Assembly: GCA_009760855.2 (NCBI GenBank)
Contig: WPIO01000148.1
Location: forward strand, 62,001-126,000
DNA: 64,000 bases
DNA from: Cristatella mucedo
Lineage: Eukaryota > Bryozoa > Phylactolaemata > Cristatellidae
Direction: 5' to 3'
Shown in pieces: positions 1 through 10,904 of this stretch. Position 1 is the stretch's first letter. Each line of letters begins with the position of its first letter. Both the position numbers and the translations under genes were made by a program. The notes under the pieces were generated by a model, which was not told the origin of the DNA, searched no databases, and saw only the letters and a program-made list of their open reading frames with translations.

Positions 1-997
1 CACATGGATGGCAGCAAACTTTCTAAAACTTAACGATGATAAACTAACTTACTAGTTATGGGCAAAACCAGTGTGATCCAGAGATTGGAAAGGCTGACTC
101 TCAAAATTGGCTCTACCAGCATATCTCCAGTTGAATCAGCTCGAAATCTAGGTGTCATATTCCAAAGCGACCTCTCGTTAGACGACCATATCAGCTCCAC
201 AGTCAAATCCGCCTATTTTCAGCTTCATAACATTGCTAAAATTAGGGCTTGTTTAGATAAAGATACCACGTCCAAGTTGGTCCATGCATTCGTGACATCC
301 CGTCTCGACTTCTGCAACTCACTGCTTACTGGCCTACCAGCATGTGCGATCAGGCGATTGCAGCTGGTGCAAAACTCTGCAGCTAGGCTTGTCTGTCGTG
401 AGCGCCCCAGTTGCCACATTACTCCACTTCTCGCCGACCTGCACTGGCTACCAGTAAAGCAACGGAATGACTTCAAGGTTTTGTCGCTTATTTTTAGGTC
501 CCTTCATTCTATGGCTCCAGCCTATCTCTCCGACATACTCCCCCCATCAGGCCAAGCATCGTACCACCCGCTTTTCGGAATCTAACAGTCTAGAAATACC
601 TCATACAAACCTTAAATCCTTTGGAGACCGTGCATTTAGTTCATATGCTCCCAAAGCCTGGAACTCCCTCCCGACCTGCGTCAGAACATCCCCTGACCTG
701 ACCACATTTAAAAGGAACCTAAAAACACACCTATTTAGGACAGCATTTAGTGGGTCCCTGTGATTCGTCCTTGATGTGCTTATGCGTGCTGACACTGTGC
801 ATGCTGCCACTAACCACATTTGCATGCTGACCCTGTGCATGTCACCCCTAACCATATTATTCATTTTGTTTGTTTTTCAAGCATGATTTTAATTACCATT
901 CAATTGCATTTCACTTTACACCAAATGTAAAGCATCTAGAGAGAGATTAAGTTCTCTGAGGGCACTTTATCAAGTGAATTATTATTATTATATTATG
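1..997 (+). mobile_element. LINE family A, 5'-truncated 3' end
   Basis: This is the 3' third of a CR1/L2/Jockey-like non-LTR retrotransposon, cut by the window edge. Translated pieces match the C-terminal part of the better copy at 33564-35379: the [12 protein letters not shown] region near base 20, then SARNLGVIFQSDLSLDDHIS, SRLDFCNSLLTGLPACAIRR and HWLPVKQR. The frame is broken near 540 by an indel in a C-run and resumes in another frame (APKAWNSLPTCVR), ending at 763. The 3'UTR has the stem AAAGC..CC / GGGC..CTTT pattern near 925-970 and ends in a short (ATT)n tail. It is a dead copy. Confidence 0.9.
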
Positions 998-1246
998 ATT
1001 ACCTTACAAGTACAGAAGCTAGCTGTAACGGGGTAGACGTTATACAACAGCCATAATGGCCATCAGTGGTTTGGCCCTAGGAAGGAAATAGAAGGACTTC
1101 GAATTCCAGCTCCACTCCCACAGCAGCACATCCGGTTCTAGCAGCCACACTTCCGATGCTAGGAGCTCTGGCCAGCACCAGCCCAAGACAATGCAACAAG
1201 TATCAGCAGGGAGCTGCAATCATGGGCAATCCAAAAAAAAACTTAC

Positions 1247-1435
1247 TTCGGCAACAATGTTCAAATCCCCATCTGTTATTATGCAGGCCACCTCCAGAAT
1301 GTGGTCGACGTTTACATCGAGTCCTGTCATTTCCATGTCGACCCAGACAAGTCTACCAGCCGGATCAGCGTCTTGAGCGCCTCCTGCTCCTCCTGCTCCT
1401 GCTGCTGCACTGCCACTAGCAGCGGCGGCAGCCAT
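1247..1435 (-). CDS. REXO2: Oligoribonuclease, REXO2 type, first coding exon (partial gene)
   Basis: REXO2 is a DEDDh 3'-to-5' exonuclease that degrades very short RNAs (nanoRNA) in mitochondria and cytosol. The exon encodes an alanine/glycine-rich start followed by [19 protein letters not shown] and [17 protein letters not shown]. This is the Exo I motif, with catalytic Asp and Glu in VDMEMTG, and it is very close to the animal enzyme. The exon ends at 1247 in a clean 5' splice site (GAA|GTAAGT). The only in-frame AUG is at 1435 (CCATGG context). The frame stays open upstream to 1507 with an arginine-containing stretch ([14 protein letters not shown]) that could be a mitochondrial leader if a non-AUG or spliced upstream start were used. 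The remaining exons (Exo II and III) would lie left of the window. Family identification is firm; the true start is not. Confidence 0.85.
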
Positions 1436-1507
1436 GGACGAGGAACTCCGAGTCTGGCCGAGCCGCTGTAGGTTCGAGACGAACGTTCGAGCTGCGACAA
1501 GAATCAA

Positions 1508-3020
1508 ACAAAAACATTGGCAGCCACCTGCACCGGATGAGCTAAGAAGAGCACGAGTCGGGCAGCACGCGTTAGGTAGGCGTTAGGATGCACTAAAGGC
1601 AGAGGTAAAGCAGAGAGGCTTGAGTGAGGCACTGCTGAGAGTGAAACCACTAAACCTGTTCTTTTTCCGAATCGGATGAGATAAGGAAGTGTGCGGAGTG
1701 CTTGCAGTAATGAGATTTGCAAAAAAAATCGGTCGCCCTTCTACTCTGCAACAACTTCACCTTCGACAGGGGGGGCTCCACTCTGAGAGAATAGCAAACT
1801 ATGTCTACCAGTCACAACAATGCATCGGCTGTTGCCGAAAGCCTCAGAATAGTCACGGTTTTCGCCTAGAAGCCGGAGAAAGTAGCAGCAGTGCGCATCC
1901 ATAAGGTAAAAACTACTAACAATTAAACTATATAATCATGGAACTGAACCTGCTCGATACAACCACCTCTTTCATTTAAAGAAAGTGCAATTTCTCTTCG
2001 ATGGTGTTTAACCACCCGATATCATGCACCCGTGCTGATCTGGCTCTAAAAGCTGGGTGGAATCAGCAGTGGAGCGAGTGGGGGAACAGCTACTCAACCA
2101 GAGTGAAAACCTGAACGCAGGAATTGTACGTCCGGAGTGCACATCGGTCGATGACATTCTCCGAGAGCTGCCACGCCTCAAGGCTTCAGCTAGTGTCGGC
2201 AGTCTCACAGTCTACTTGTCTCCACTTGCTTGGCTCTGAGGCACTCACTCGCTCTCTAGGGGACACGCCGAGCTGTTCTCAGCCGCACGACACTTGCATG
2301 CTTTCCTTGCCGAGCGCCAAGGGTGGCAGCCGAGCTAAGAGGCCATCAAGAACGCCCCACCACCGTAGCATCACGTGACAACTGCAGACCCTACCATGAG
2401 ATGCTGGCTTTTCTTTAGCACTCGCTGACTTTCGGCACTCAAGCTCAGTCAATCCCTAAACCCATTTCTCGAAGCTAACACCGAATACTTTACATTAAAC
2501 CTATGCTACCCCTTCGGATAGATGCTCGCTTGTAGATAACCTCTAGAAGATTCGTCACTCCTAAGTCCTACTTAGCAGGTCCTCTGTAAGGCCTGCACCC
2601 AATTGTGCAGGCCTATAAGGACTGCATAGCCACGTGGCTTGCCGAATGGTGACCACCTCCTATCGCATCTGCAGAACTAAGGCGGTCGGCTTTGCTAACC
2701 AACGCTCGCCACGAATGGTCATGCTTTAGCTAAAGGGCGTGCATTCACGAAGCTAAAATGTCACTAAAATGTACACGTGACACTTGACAAACTGCTCATC
2801 AGAAAGCCCCTACTACAAAAACACAACAAAGCTACAACAAAGCCTGAAAAGCGCTGGTGTATAAAAGAAAATCGCGCATTCGTGCTTCGGTCAAACCACG
2901 ATGAGCTACCAACTAGATAACTCTTAACTTCGATAAGTTGCTTCGCAGAGCTCGATGTGAGCGCCTGATATAGGTCAGCCCAGCTCACAGTGCGAGGAGC
3001 TGAGAGGGTCTTAACTACCA
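1508..3020. other. Intergenic region upstream of REXO2
   Basis: I see no gene, tRNA or repeat here. The part next to 1507 should hold the REXO2 promoter; no TATA box is evident. Short open frames in several registers have no recognisable similarity. Confidence 0.4.
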
Positions 3021-3024
3021 ATCA

Positions 3025-4917
3025 TTTTTTTAGCTTCAATCATCCACTCCTTCTTTACTGAAAAAATTGTGCACATTCGTGCCTCCATTAAGCCCCCTCC
3101 GACCAAAGCAATCACCGTTTCTCAACTTGTGACCTTTCTTAAAAGATTCTCTGATGTTTCTGCCTGTGATGTGGCTGCCTTAATAAGGTCTAGCAAAAAG
3201 AGCTCGTCTCCTGAAGACCCGATACTTCATCTCTGTGGTCTTCACTTGCAGACCAACTTAGCCCTGCCATAACCAAGATTTGTAATGCTTCTTTGGGAAA
3301 AGGGATCGTCCCCAAGTCCTTCAAATCGGCAATCGTTAGACCTATTCTTAAAAAGCCTGGATTAGACACAGAGGTCCTAGCAAACTATCGGACAGTTTCC
3401 CTTCTTCCATTCTTATCAAAGATTCTTGAAAAAATTGTTGCTAAGCAGCTAGTTGAACATATTGAAAATAAGGGAATGTCAGAAACATTTCAATCAGGTT
3501 TCAAGAGGCAGCACTCTACCGAAACTGCTCTCCTCCGTGTTAACAATGACATTCTACGTGGCAACGACGACGGGAATGTCACTGCCCTAGCTCTGCTAGA
3601 TCTGTCTGCTGCCTTTGACACCACTGATCACGAAGTTCTGCTTGAACGACTGAGAACAACGATCGGTCTGGCAGACGAAGCACTGGCGTGGTTTAAATCA
3701 TACTTGTCTGATCGTGTTCAATCCGTGTCGTGTGGGGGCCAGATCTCAGACTTGAGAAGGGTCACCTGTGGAGTCCCTCAAGGGTCTGTACTTGGTCCCT
3801 TGCTGTTCTCCATTTATATGCAACCTCTGGGAAAAGTGATTAAGGCCCATGGAATAGGATATCACTTCTATGCTGACGATACTCAGTTGTATTTGTCATT
3901 TAAACCGTCGGAATCTGCTGCAGCAACTGAGAAACTGAATGCTTGCCTTGCCGATATTCGATCCTGGATGTCGGAAAACTTCCTGAAATTAAATGATGAT
4001 AAAACCGAACTGCTTCTCATAGGACACCCTAAGCATGAGGCTGGATTAAACGGCTTTGCTGTTCTAATAGGCGATGCTATTGTGCGACCTTAACCACGTG
4101 CTCGTAATGTAGGTGTCGTGTTCGACAGCTGCCTCAATTTCAAAAGCTTCATTCAGAAGACTGCCTCTACAGCTAGCCATCACATCCGATCCCTATCCAA
4201 GATTAGAAGCTGTCTCCCAGTGGCTTGTAAAAAATTTAACTAGCTCTTTAGTTCCGTCTCGGCTTGATTATTGTAATTCCCTTTTGGCTGGGCTACCAAA
4301 GAAAGCTATTATGCCACTACAGCGGACTATGAATATGGCTGCAAGGCTGGTCTTTAAGTCCCAGCGGTGTGAGCACGTGTCACCTTTGCTGGAAGAGCTA
4401 GGATGGTTGCCGGTTGAGCAAAGGATACAGAGCAAAGTTCTTACGCTGACCCACAAGGCCCGCCACGGCTTGGCTCCTTCAGACCTAGCTGAACTGCTGC
4501 ATCAGTTTCAGCCTGTTCGCGCCCTCAGGTCCTGTGTGGACAATAAATTAGCTGTCCCATTCCTCCGCTTAAAGACAGTTGGTGACAGAAGCTTTAGCTC
4601 TGCAGGTCCTAGACTGTGGAACTCGCTTCCACAATTCTTACGCAACGACATCTACTCTCCAACTGCCGACTATGGCACATCTTTTTCAGCGGTCCTGAAC
4701 TGCTACTTCTATGCTACTCACTACCTCAACTGCTCTCCTAACTCTGCTATGCTTCCCACTTTCTCTTTGTTGCGTGAGACGAAGTCTGTTGGCTACCGAA
4801 TGCGTACCAAAAGCCGCTTGGGCTGTAAGTGCGCTATACAAAACTCTCCTGCGTAACGCCCACATGGTCTTTATGACTTTGTGGAGTTACTGACGGAGAT
4901 ACATTACATTACATTAC
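3025..4917 (+). mobile_element. LINE family B, endonuclease-RT linker to 3' tail
   Basis: This is a 5'-truncated CR1/L2/Jockey-like retrotransposon. Frame fragments from 3025 read FFTEKIVHIRASI and [12 protein letters not shown] 266-codon open stretch (3293-4093) then carries the RT core: [20 protein letters not shown] (palm Asp), [14 protein letters not shown] and [14 protein letters not shown] (YADD catalytic box). The frame is broken at 4093 and again near 4215, then resumes with [18 protein letters not shown] and FSSAGPRLWNSLPQF to 4856. The 3'UTR forms a hairpin, CCACATGGTC-TTTAT-GACTTTGTGG, and ends in (ACATT)n. Compared with family A the RT is clearly related, but the 3'UTR and tail are different. 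The copy is inactive. Confidence 0.92.
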
Positions 4918-4920
4918 AAG

Positions 4921-7340
4921 CGGCTATAGACTGATGCAATATACTGAGCCTGTACGTTTTCCCCACGACTAGCACAGGTACAGAGCCACAATGCAATGCT
5001 TGGTACAACTTCCGGCAGACAATGGAAGCATCCCAGTGTGCACTAACAGCAATATACTGCATCAGCAACAATGCAAAAGTAAACCCCCCTTTTAATGCTG
5101 AATTACCAATAATTACAAAATGCTAAGCAAGTACATGAAAGAACAAGGACTGGCGTCTGAGAGCAGTTCATCCATTATGTCCTGGTGGCTGCTAGTGCAC
5201 CGCGTGCAGCTGGCTAGTGAATTATAAAGAACTACAGAAAAGACTACTGTGTCGATCGAGTAAACTGCACCAGATGATGATAAGGCAAGTGATGTCTTAC
5301 CTGATATAACGTGGCAGAAAGAAACAAAGCACAACAACGTCAACTCAACTCTCTTCACGGGGGAGGCAGGCAAGCAAGCATGGGGGAGGGGGCAAACACA
5401 CCAGTAGCCACTATAGCTACCACACGCAGGTGACCCTGGTGCCCGATAAAGATTGTGGCTGCTGTGGCATGCACACTGATAGCAACATAACCATGCAAGC
5501 TACGCTTCTGTTGAACTGAAATGCTCTCTTAAGCAATAGCAGTAGGAAGACAGCAACATCACCATGCAAGCTACGCTTCTGTTGAACTGAAATGCTCTCG
5601 TTAGCAATAGCCGTAGGAAGTTGCACATTCAATAAGGGCCAGCTTGTCTTATTATATATATTATCTGCACTAACTGTCATAGCCTCACTGGCAGCACAGC
5701 AGCCAGGGGCAAGGCAGCATCAAGGATCACGGGTCACAGAGGCTGTCATTTCTGTCATTTAGAATATAGGATACAGATGATCCATGTCGGTTTCCAGAAA
5801 AATAGTGATCACTTAGACAAGCACCGACCAAACACTAACAATTTACATTATTAATATTAATAATAACAATAATAATAGGTCGCTAGCATAGCAACCGAAG
5901 AGAAACAATCTCCACCCAGGCGCTTTACAAGTCACTGTAAGAGAATCAATAAGAAATTGCACACACATTATGAAGTATGCAAAGCAAACAAATATCGTGG
6001 ATAGGCCAGCATGATAAAGCAAAAATAAAGGTGCTCGTGGCTCGTAGCTCTGCGGCTAGCAGCATGCACTGGCTCATGTACAAATATGCATGCAAGGCAC
6101 ATCAGAGCCAAAAAAAAGACATGTCGGAACAGAGACTCCGTAGCTGAGACTTTAAGGATGCAAGGTCATTGTAAGTAGTAGCCGGATGCGAGCTTCCGAC
6201 TTTTAGTGCATACGAGCTCAAAGCTCGATTAACAGCAACAACAATAAAAATAAAGCACTTTATATAGCGCCCTCAAAGAACTCAATCTCTTTCTAGGCAC
6301 TTTACAGTTGCTGCAAAGGAAGCAGTTTAGTTTGAGGAACTGTTTGAAAGGTCGACATGCTGAGGAGTAGGTAGTAAGAGCAAGGAGGTCGGATAGGTAG
6401 GCCAGTGCAGGCGAGTGAACTGACCTTTATTATGACATATGAGATCATAATCTAATTCATTTCGCACGCATGCGTTTCAATTATCATAATGCGTTTTGCA
6501 TAGCGCCCTATGAGAACCGAATCTTTATCCAGGTGCCTTACAACTCGAAGCAAGAGAGGAAATAACCAAGAGTTAATAGCGAGCAAGGAGTCATGTTTAG
6601 ACAAATACCAAAACACGAACAAGTAAAGTGGTTTGACAGGCATGCAAAACCACACTAAAACCACAACTGCTGGTCAGTACGACCCCCGTTTAGTAACATG
6701 CACTGAATAGCGCACGGGTAAGCACTAAAAGCACATCAGAAGAGTTTACTGGGCGCTATACGAAACCAGATAGCCCTTAGTCAGAACGTGCTCAGCTTCA
6801 GAACACAAGCACACAAAGAACAATTCACTCGAACGGAGCGAAGGCTGTGAGGAACACGATCTGGCGACGGTCGGTAGTGAGAGGCAGGATTTGTGAGCAT
6901 ACTAACTAAAGGCAAAAACTCCAAGAGATTTGAAGCTGCTTTGTGGCACAACCAAACGACCCGAATCAGAAGATACGGCGGAGTGACAGGGTGAGGCCGG
7001 ATGAGATGGTAATTCCGATACAGTGTTAGGCTGTATGCAGGGAATGTAAGGACTTCGAGGTGAGGGGTCGAATCCCGCTTAAAGGATAAATGCCCACAAA
7101 AGTTCACTACACCATCATGTGCGTCAAAAGAGAGAGCAGCAGCAGGCAAAGAACTCGGAACAGTGCATACCTAGACCGCCTAGCATCACAACCCGCGGGC
7201 TGTACGAAAACTGCCACGCCGCCCTTGACCTTAGCTTGCTAATAATTGGGCGGAAAAGAGAGCTCCCGATTGGCTAACTGAAACCTGGTGAGAATGTCGA
7301 GTAGACTGCAACTGGTCGCGGATAGCATTGTAATCTCGCT

Positions 7341-7343
<3 letters not shown>
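4921..7343. other. Mostly unique DNA with stem-loop relics
   Basis: No gene is recognised. Three old antisense relics of the family-A terminal stem-loop lie near 5850-5940, 6240-6320 and 6485-6560, each starting with an AAT-rich run followed by a GCGCCCT..GAACT..AATCT pattern. Around 6965-7110 there is a weak tRNA-like B box (GGGTCGAATCCC) but no convincing A box. Confidence 0.4.
5481..5620. repeat. 71-bp tandem duplication
   Basis: Two head-to-tail copies, starting at 5481 and 5552, differ at only a few positions. Each contains CATGCAAGCTACGCTTCTG. It has no open frame or known motif; it is probably a local duplication. Confidence 0.85.

Positions 7344-7410
<67 letters not shown>
7344..7410. 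repeat. (GA)n microsatellite
   Basis: An uninterrupted GA dinucleotide run of about 33 units that directly abuts the inverted repeat starting at 7411. Confidence 0.98.
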
Positions 7411-7414
<4 letters not shown>

Positions 7415-7487
7415 AATAGTCGTCAAATGATGCTGAAATTCCGAGGCACAAGTTCGGAATTTCAGCATCATTTGACGACTATTCGAC
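7411..7487. repeat. Perfect 34-bp inverted repeat with 9-nt loop
   Basis: The left arm 7411-7444 is the exact reverse complement of the right arm 7454-7487; the spacer 7445-7453 is GGCACAAGT. It has no coding potential and no flanking duplication that would mark a transposon. Perfect arms beside a GA tract point to a recent fold-back (template switch) event or a selected hairpin. Confidence 0.97.
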
Positions 7488-8269
7488 GACAACTCCTACA
7501 TCATTGAATCGAAGTAGACTTGCTAGATTTCCAGTATCTTATAGATTTAGCAAAGTTCTTGACGGGACGACAGACGGATCTTTGAGACTGCAAAAGAGGC
7601 TAATGACATCCTTGCTCAATTTGCCCTTCTTATTAGAGACAGGCAACTTTAGCAAATAAACGATTTTTATGATTTTTAAATGAACGAAATTTACGAAATA
7701 AAGTTCTCATTCGTACTTTCTTTAGGACCCAAGTTTTCCCATACTTTAATGACGAGTTGCGTGGCCTGATTGATCTTTTCTGACTTGGCGGTACGGCAAT
7801 TAAAATTCGTTTGAGGATAACTTCCCCTTAGCTGAACCGCTGCTTATGCTACCACTACCACCCGCCGCTCCTGTCGCTAGTCTTCTCCCGGCTTCAACGT
7901 CGTTACAGACATAGACCAATGTACTAGTTGTGCAAAGGAGATAAAGTCTTATCTGAAAAGTGCTTTTAGTGTGAAAAATAAAGAAACCCAAGGTCAACGC
8001 AACATGACACTGTCGTCACAAAGAACAACAGGTGGATGATAGCAGGATCCAGTGGCTGGCAGCAAGTCGTGTTTTTGGCTTTATTTACGGTTTATGGACG
8101 GAAAAAACTCCTCAGCCATCTTATAATGCTTCTTCTATTCGATGTTCCTGGCTCCTCTCGATTCTCCTTTTCCTTGTCGATACACACCTTTACCCTCTCA
8201 GTTCACTTTACCCTCTTGATTCACCTTTGCCCTTGTGATTCACCTTTGCCCCTCTGTTCATCTTCATCT

Positions 8270-8270
<1 letters not shown>
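7488..8270. other. Unique DNA, no recognised gene
   Basis: No recognisable gene. A minus-strand open frame ending near 7800 (Gly/Ser-rich end) has an acceptor-like TAG upstream but nothing I recognise. Confidence 0.35.

Positions 8271-8311
<41 letters not shown>
8271..8311. repeat. (CT)n microsatellite
   Basis: A pure CT dinucleotide run of about 20 units. Confidence 0.98.
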
Positions 8312-8315
<4 letters not shown>

Positions 8316-8639
8316 GTTCGTAGTGGTCTGAGGTTAAAGCTCTTCACTACCTCACACTCTCTGACAGCTGCTTGGTTTTTTAGTGCCTATTAAAAATCTT
8401 CTGACAACATCTATTCAGTTGACGTGCTTCGTGTTGAGTTACCGACAGACCGCACAAACACCCACGCACCTATGGCTAGAATTTAGCGATTCTCAATGTC
8501 CTTAGCTGATATAATTTATTGTTTTATTTCTTAAAGCAGCTACTTTCTATCAAAAGTTGCTTGTGAATTCGTCGCGTCTACTTATTTCTTCCAAGTTATT
8601 TTTTTGGTTAGGTATTTCATTACTATTGACTCCTCAAAG

Positions 8640-9278
8640 CTTAAATGATTCAGTAAGAATACCGCTGCAACAGCTACCCGTCGTTACGTGCGATCGCTGA
8701 CTGCAGACGACGGTGGCTCGTTAACAAACTTGACTAGCTCCCTGGTTCTGTCTAGGTTGGACTATTACAATTCCGTTGTGGCTGGGCTATCAAAAAAGGG
8801 GATTAAGCTTCTGCAGCTGGTGACGAATGAGGCTGCAATACTAGTCGACAAATTCCAGAGGTTTAGCCACGCGGCTCCTTCGTTGAATGAGCTTCCATTA
8901 GGATGCTAAAAGACCATTGGCGACAGAACCCTTTGCTCTGCAGGTTCTAGACTTCGGAACTTCTAGACTTCCACGACTCTTAAGTAAACACTTCGTCGCT
9001 CCTACTGCAGACTATGGCAACTCCTTCTAGCCGTCTTTAGCTGCTACTTATGTGCTACTTACTCACTTTGTCGTCTGCCCTGCTGACTCAGCGATGCTTC
9101 ACACACTATCTCTTTGTTGCGCGACATGACGTTTGTTTGCTACCGCATGTGCACCGTGTCCGCTTATAAGCTTTAAGCGGACTTGAGGAAATACTCCTGC
9201 GTAAGAATACCTCCTTTGGTCCTCGAGGCTTCGTGGAGTGACCGACGAAGACGCATTGCATTGCATTGCATTGCATTG
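8640..9278 (+). mobile_element. LINE family B, diverged variant with (GCATT)n tail
   Basis: Decayed family-B C-terminal region: LTSSLVLSRLDYYNSVVAGL followed by a partner of [17 protein letters not shown], then the SSAG.RL.. block with a small internal duplication near 8955. It ends in five copies of the pentamer GCATT (9250-9278) instead of ACATT, so it is probably a sister subfamily. Confidence 0.8.
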
Positions 9279-9504
9279 GTCTTAGTTCGTCGGCGTTAGG
9301 TCCAGACGGAAATGCTTTCTTTTCGCAGCCTTTTCGGTCGCGCGGAGTCCGGATCGCCTGCATCCGGGCGCTCTTTACTTCCCACTGCGAGCGGTGGCGA
9401 TAGCCAGTCCCGGCTCTTGTCCCGCTATGTTTATGGGGGCTGCTGAATCAGCCTCCACCTTTTTAGTCGGTGCCACTGATGAGCGCCAAACGTTGGCTGG
9501 GGCT

Positions 9505-10105
9505 CAGATGCGTAGATGCTGGAAAATTATAAGAAATCTAACGGCTATAAAACTGAACTGCTGCTCACAGGACACTCTAGGCGTGTGGCTGGACTGGAAA
9601 GCTTTGCTCTTATAATAAGTGATACTGTTGTGCGACCATCACTGTGTGCTCAGAATTTAGGTTTGGCCTTCGACATCTGCCTAAATGTTGAAAGCTTTGT
9701 CAAGAAGACTGCTTCCACAGTTAAATATCACGCCCGATCCTTATCTAAGATAAGGAAGTGTATTATAGGGTGGCACTCACAAAATTTAACTAGCTCCTTA
9801 GTTCTGTCTCCGCTAGATGTTGTGCATGTCACCCATAACCATGTTATTCAGTTTTTGTTTATCAAACATGATATTACTCACCATTCAATTGCATTTCCCT
9901 TTACAGCAAATGTAAAGCGCCTAGAGAGAGATTGAATTCTCTGAGGGCGCTTTATCAAGTGCAGCATTATCATTGTTGTTATTAGATGCTTGAAATTCCT
10001 ATTGGCTGGGCTATAGAAAGAAACCACTGGGCCACTACAGTTGGCTATGGATTTGGCTGTAAGGCTAGTTTGTAAATCGGACTTTACTATCAAATCTGCC
10101 TCCTT
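9505..10105 (+). mobile_element. LINE family B fragment, interrupted
   Basis: A B-family segment from the ..[11 protein letters not shown].. region through SRLDYCNS, diverged. It is interrupted at 9820-9982 by a family-A 3' end. The B sequence resumes after the insertion (CTTGAAATTCCTATTGGCTG) and then fades. Confidence 0.8.
9820..9982 (+). mobile_element. LINE family A 3' end inserted in LINE B
   Basis: A 163-bp insert holding only the family-A 3'UTR, its terminal stem-loop and a short ATT-like tail. The hexamer TAGATG occurs on both sides (9814-9819 and 9983-9988) and is the likely target-site duplication, so this is a severely 5'-truncated retrotransposition event. Confidence 0.85.
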
Positions 10106-10109
10106 TTAG

Positions 10110-10860
10110 GAACGTCGTATTGCATGCATTTTGGCCTGCTTATACAGGGATTCCACATCAAAGTTGGCCCGTGCAATCGTGACATCCGATCTCGTCTTTA
10201 GTAACTACCTACTCGCAAACATTTCTGCCTGTGCAATTTACGCACTTACCTTTGGTAGAAAGCTCTGCTGCTAGACTTGTCTGTCGTTGGCCAGGCAGTC
10301 GCTACATTAGACCAGTTCTCAGTTACCTGCATTGGCTCCCATTCATGCATTGACTTCAGGGTTTTGGCATTCACTTTAAGGTCCCTTCATTCTCTGGTTC
10401 CAGCCTACCTATCAGAACTACTCCCCATGCCAGACGCGGCATAATACCATCCGCTCTTACAACTTAAATCGTACAGCCATGCCTTCAACCAACCTCAAAT
10501 CTGTCCGAGACCATGCCTTTGGTTCGTATGCTCCCATAGCCTGGAACTCACTCCTAGCTGGCTTTCTGAAATCTCCTTCTTTTACATCATTTAAAAAGTA
10601 ACTAAAACCGCACCTATTTTTCACCGAATTGTGTTGAGTCCTTGTGACTTATCCTTTGTGTGCTTATGCGGGCTAACTCTGAGCAAGCTACCATTATCAT
10701 ATTTGCTTGTTGGCACTTAGCATGTTACCACTAAACAAACATATTATGCACTTTGACATTGTGCATGTTACCAGTAAGATCTTGCTTCCTTTCCATCAAA
10801 GTGTCTAGAGAAAGATTAGGCTCTCAGAGGGTGCTACACAGATTTATTTTCGCTACATTA
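10110..10860 (+). mobile_element. LINE family A 3' end, old copy
   Basis: Diverged family-A C-terminus and 3'UTR. Recognisable blocks correspond to the HWLPVKQR region near 10330, APKAWNSL near 10530, the CTTATGCG..GCTAAC UTR near 10665 and a degraded stem-loop near 10800. No frame is intact. Confidence 0.75.
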
Positions 10861-10904
10861 GTTTTTAAGCTTTCTGTACATGCATAACAATCTGCCAGTT
10901 GAGT

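Noticed and set aside
7800..7997. Minus-strand Gly/Ser-rich frame
   Set aside because: An acceptor-like TAG is present, but the product is low complexity and no partner exon was found.
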